Assembly: GCA_036497785.1 (NCBI GenBank)
Contig: DASXIW010000093.1
Coordinates: 1 to 14,157 of the forward strand
Length of the DNA stretch: 14,157 bases
Source of the DNA: DASXIW01 sp036497785
GTDB lineage: Bacteria > Pseudomonadota > Alphaproteobacteria > Acetobacterales > Acetobacteraceae
Reading direction: 5' to 3'
A model generated the notes under the pieces. It had not been told where the DNA came from, searched no databases, and worked only from the letters and a program-made list of their open reading frames with translations. The translations under genes were made by a program, and so were the position numbers. Shown one piece after another: positions 11,781 to 14,157 of this stretch; position 1 is the first letter of the stretch, and every line of letters starts with the position of its first letter.

Positions 11781-13634
11781 ATGACCGACACATCATCCAT
11801 CGCCGCGATCCCGTCCGATACGAAGCCGACCGACCCGATGCAGGCGGGGGCGGAGGTTCTTCTGCGCGCGCTCAAGGATCAGGGCGTCGAGGTGATCTTC
11901 GGTTACCCTGGCGGTGCAGTGCTGCCGATCTACGACGCGATCTTCCAGCAGAACGCCATCCGTCACGTCCTCGTGCGCCATGAGCAGGCCGCGGTGCATG
12001 CCGCCGAGGGCTATGCGCGCAGCACGGGGCGCGTCGGTGTGGTCCTGGTCACCAGCGGCCCCGGCGCCACCAACGCGGTGACGGGGCTGGTGGATGCGCT
12101 GATGGACAGCATTCCCGTGGTCTGCCTCACGGGCCAGGTGCCCACTCACCTGATCGGCAACGACGCCTTCCAGGAAGCGGACACCACCGGCATCACCCGT
12201 CCGGCGACCAAACATAATTATCTGGTCAAGAAGGCCGGCGACCTGGCCCGCGTGGTCCACGAAGCCTTCTACGTGGCGCGCAGCGGGCGGCCCGGCCCGG
12301 TGGTGATCGATCTGCCCAAGGACATTTTGATCGGCCAGGCGCCTTACGAGGCACCGCCGTCCCTGCCCCATCGCAGCTATCGCCCGCAGAGCGAGCCGGA
12401 CCCGCGCCAGATCGCCAAGGCCGTGGCGATGCTGAAATCCGCCAAGCGGCCAATGATCTATACCGGCGGCGGCGTGATTAATTCCGGCGACGCGGCCTCC
12501 GCGGCGCTGGTTGCCTTCGTGCGCAAGACCGGGTTTCCCTGCACGAGCACGCTGATGGGCCTGGGCGCTTACCCGTCCAACGATCCGCAGTTCCTGGGCA
12601 TGCTGGGTATGCATGGTACCTACGAAGCCAATCTCGCCATGCATGGCTGTGATGTGCTTCTGAATGTCGGCGCGCGATTCGACGATCGGGTCACCGGGCG
12701 GCTGAATGCGTTCAGCCCGGACTCGCTGAAGATCCATATCGATATCGACTCATCCAGCATCAACAAGAATGTCCATGTGGACGTGCCGGTGGTGGCCGAT
12801 GCCGGCAGCGCTCTCCAAGCGATGCTGGCCGGTTGGGACGCTGATTCCACGGTGCCGGATCGCGCCGCCCTGGCCACATGGTGGAAGCAGATCGACGCCT
12901 GGCGCGGGGTTGATTGTCTGAAATTCACTCAGGACATGACCAAGGGCGCGATCATCAAGCCGCAACACGCGGTGCAGCGCCTGTACGACATCACCCGCGA
13001 ACTGTCCGCCCAGTCCGGCGCCAAGGACGTGTTCATCACCACGGAAGTCGGCCAGCACCAGATGTGGGCAGCGCAGTATTTCCGCTTCGACCGCCCCAAT
13101 CGCTGGATGACCAGCGGCGGCCTGGGCACCATGGGCTACGGCCTGCCGGCCGCCATGGGCGTGCAGATCGCCCATCCGGACGCGCTGGTGATCGACATCG
13201 CCGGCGAGGCCAGCATCCTGATGAACATCCAGGAAATGGCCACGCTCGCCCAGTACCGGCTGCCGGTGAAGGTGTTCATCCTGAACAACCAGTATATGGG
13301 CATGGTGCGCCAGTGGCAGGAATTGCTGCATGGCTCGCGCTATTCCGAAAGTTACTCCGAGGCGCTGCCGGATTTCGTGAAGCTGGCCGATGCCTTCCAC
13401 GGCGTGGGCATGCGCGCGACCAGCGTGGACCAGCTGGACGACGTGATCCGCGAAATGATCGCCTGCCCGCACGCGGTGATCGCCGACATCGCCGTGGATC
13501 AGACCGAGAATTGCTTCCCGATGATCCCCAGCGGGGCCGCGCATAACGAAATGATCCTGAGCGCCGAGCATGGCGGCAGCCTGAAATCGGGCGGCGCCGC
13601 CGGGCTGACGGATGAGGGGCTTGTCTTGGTCTGA
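11781..13634 (+). CDS. ilvB: Acetolactate synthase, large (catalytic) subunit
   Basis: The product is 617 aa from ATG 11781. This thiamine-diphosphate enzyme makes acetolactate and acetohydroxybutyrate for Val, Leu and Ile. It shows the PYR domain with FGYPGGAVLPIYDA (40-53), the cofactor-activating Glu68 in RHEQAAVHAAEGYAR, the central FAD-binding domain, and the PP domain with GGLGTMGYGLPAAMG (446-460), then GEAS (475-478) to LNN (501-503). The ThDP/Mg motif has Glu where Asp (GD) is usual. QYMGMVRQWQELLHG follows as in other large subunits. The ATG has no good ribosome-binding site. TTG 11769, 8 nt after GAGGG, would add four residues and is a real alternative. The 35-bp gap after miaA contains TTGACG but no convincing -10. 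ilvN follows after 55 bp. Confidence 0.95.
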   Translation: MTDTSSIAAIPSDTKPTDPMQAGAEVLLRALKDQGVEVIFGYPGGAVLPIYDAIFQQNAIRHVLVRHEQAAVHAAEGYARSTGRVGVVLVTSGPGATNAVTGLVDALMDSIPVVCLTGQVPTHLIGNDAFQEADTTGITRPATKHNYLVKKAGDLARVVHEAFYVARSGRPGPVVIDLPKDILIGQAPYEAPPSLPHRSYRPQSEPDPRQIAKAVAMLKSAKRPMIYTGGGVINSGDAASAALVAFVRKTGFPCTSTLMGLGAYPSNDPQFLGMLGMHGTYEANLAMHGCDVLLNVGARFDDRVTGRLNAFSPDSLKIHIDIDSSSINKNVHVDVPVVADAGSALQAMLAGWDADSTVPDRAALATWWKQIDAWRGVDCLKFTQDMTKGAIIKPQHAVQRLYDITRELSAQSGAKDVFITTEVGQHQMWAAQYFRFDRPNRWMTSGGLGTMGYGLPAAMGVQIAHPDALVIDIAGEASILMNIQEMATLAQYRLPVKVFILNNQYMGMVRQWQELLHGSRYSESYSEALPDFVKLADAFHGVGMRATSVDQLDDVIREMIACPHAVIADIAVDQTENCFPMIPSGAAHNEMILSAEHGGSLKSGGAAGLTDEGLVLV

Positions 13635-13689
13635 CGCACCCGACCCGGTCCGTCCCTCCCCGCCCCCCTCAGCAGCAAGCGAATTCGCC

Positions 13690-14157
13690 ATGCCAACGCC
13701 TATCGACACCACATTGCGATCCGCGACCATTTCCGTCCTGGTCGAGAACGAGGCCGGCGTGCTGGCCCGCGTCATCGGCCTGTTCTCCGGCCGAGGCTAT
13801 AATATCGACAGCCTGACCGTCGCCCCCGTGGATGACGGCCGCAACCGCAGCCGCATCAACATCGTCACCTCGGGCACCGACATGGTGATCGAACAAATCA
13901 AGGCGCAGCTCGACCGCCTGGTGCCGGTCCACCGCGTGGCCGACCTCACCCAGGAAGGACCCCACATCGCCCGTGAAATGGCGCTGATCAAAGTGGTCGG
14001 CACCGGCAACGCCCGCGCCGAAGCCCTCCGCCTCTCCGACGCCTTCCGCGCCCGCGTGGTGGACGCCACCATCGAAAGCTTTGTCTTCGAAATGACCGGC
14101 AGCACGGACAAACTCGACGCCTTCGTCGAACTGATGCGCCCCCTCGGCCTCGCCGAA
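13690..14157 (+). CDS. ilvN: Acetolactate synthase, small (regulatory) subunit, 3' end cut by window
   Basis: 156 codons are visible from ATG 13690 to the window edge with no stop. Family members run about 160-180 aa, so only a few residues should be missing. The N-terminal ACT domain (residues about 11-87) is clear: TISVLVENEAGVLARVIGLF and GRGYNIDSLTVAP, the valine-binding region. The C-terminal domain has MALIKVV, VVDATIESFVFEMTG and DAFVELMRPLGLAE. It confers valine feedback control on IlvB and stimulates it. The 55-bp gap from ilvB has no strong ribosome-binding site (AAGCGA at best) and no terminator, so I infer one operon. The gene is also called ilvH in some genomes. Confidence 0.95.
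   Translation, partial: MPTPIDTTLRSATISVLVENEAGVLARVIGLFSGRGYNIDSLTVAPVDDGRNRSRINIVTSGTDMVIEQIKAQLDRLVPVHRVADLTQEGPHIAREMALIKVVGTGNARAEALRLSDAFRARVVDATIESFVFEMTGSTDKLDAFVELMRPLGLAE

Overview
The window is high-GC, densely coding bacterial chromosome. I read it as Alphaproteobacteria, order Rhodospirillales, most likely an Acetobacteraceae-type organism. The reasons are a free-standing F1 operon in the order atpH-atpA-atpG-atpD-atpC without F0 genes, a PhaR-type repressor, the serB / miaA / ilvB / ilvN neighbourhood, and G/C-ending codons throughout. The genus cannot be fixed from the sequence. I see no insertion sequence, phage gene, CRISPR array, tRNA or rRNA. This is mostly core chromosome, and the least ordinary part is the polyhydroxyalkanoate (PHA) cluster at the left.

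Layout. Positions 1-169 hold a strong 18-bp hairpin and a possible C-terminal scrap of a rightward gene. Next comes a PHA module. It consists of phaR (leftward), then divergently a 126-aa phasin/PhaE-like protein with a C-terminal coiled coil, a 403-aa PhaC-like alpha/beta hydrolase whose start overlaps its neighbour by about 150 bp, and phaA (acetyl-CoA acetyltransferase) after a 130-bp gap holding a hairpin and a dyad. There is no phaB in the window. A 288-bp gap (3611-3898) carries stacked inverted repeats and the likely atp promoter and leader. The complete F1 operon follows (3899-8811) and ends in a good hairpin terminator. A monocistronic ferritin-like di-iron protein lies at 8990-9850 and is convergent with serB, with only 12 bp between their stop codons. 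serB is head-to-head with miaA with almost no spacer. miaA, ilvB and the nearly complete ilvN (cut by the window end) run rightward.

How the genes fit together. PhaA condenses two acetyl-CoA to acetoacetyl-CoA. The PhaC-like enzyme and the small coiled-coil protein would act at the PHA granule, and PhaR would sense polymer and repress. A perfect extended -10 for phaR with TGCA-rich dyads beside it suggests autoregulation. The F1 genes encode all five catalytic-sector subunits (delta, alpha, gamma, beta, epsilon). SerB makes serine, MiaA modifies A37 of UNN-reading tRNAs, and IlvB/IlvN form acetohydroxyacid synthase for branched-chain amino acids.

Nothing here is clearly a new defence or mobile system. 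The items most worth a second look are the compact PHA module with its long out-of-frame overlap, the phaR operator/promoter, the unassigned di-iron protein, the palindrome containing both stop codons at 9848-9865, the near-zero spacer between serB and miaA, and the Glu-for-Asp change in the IlvB thiamine-diphosphate motif.
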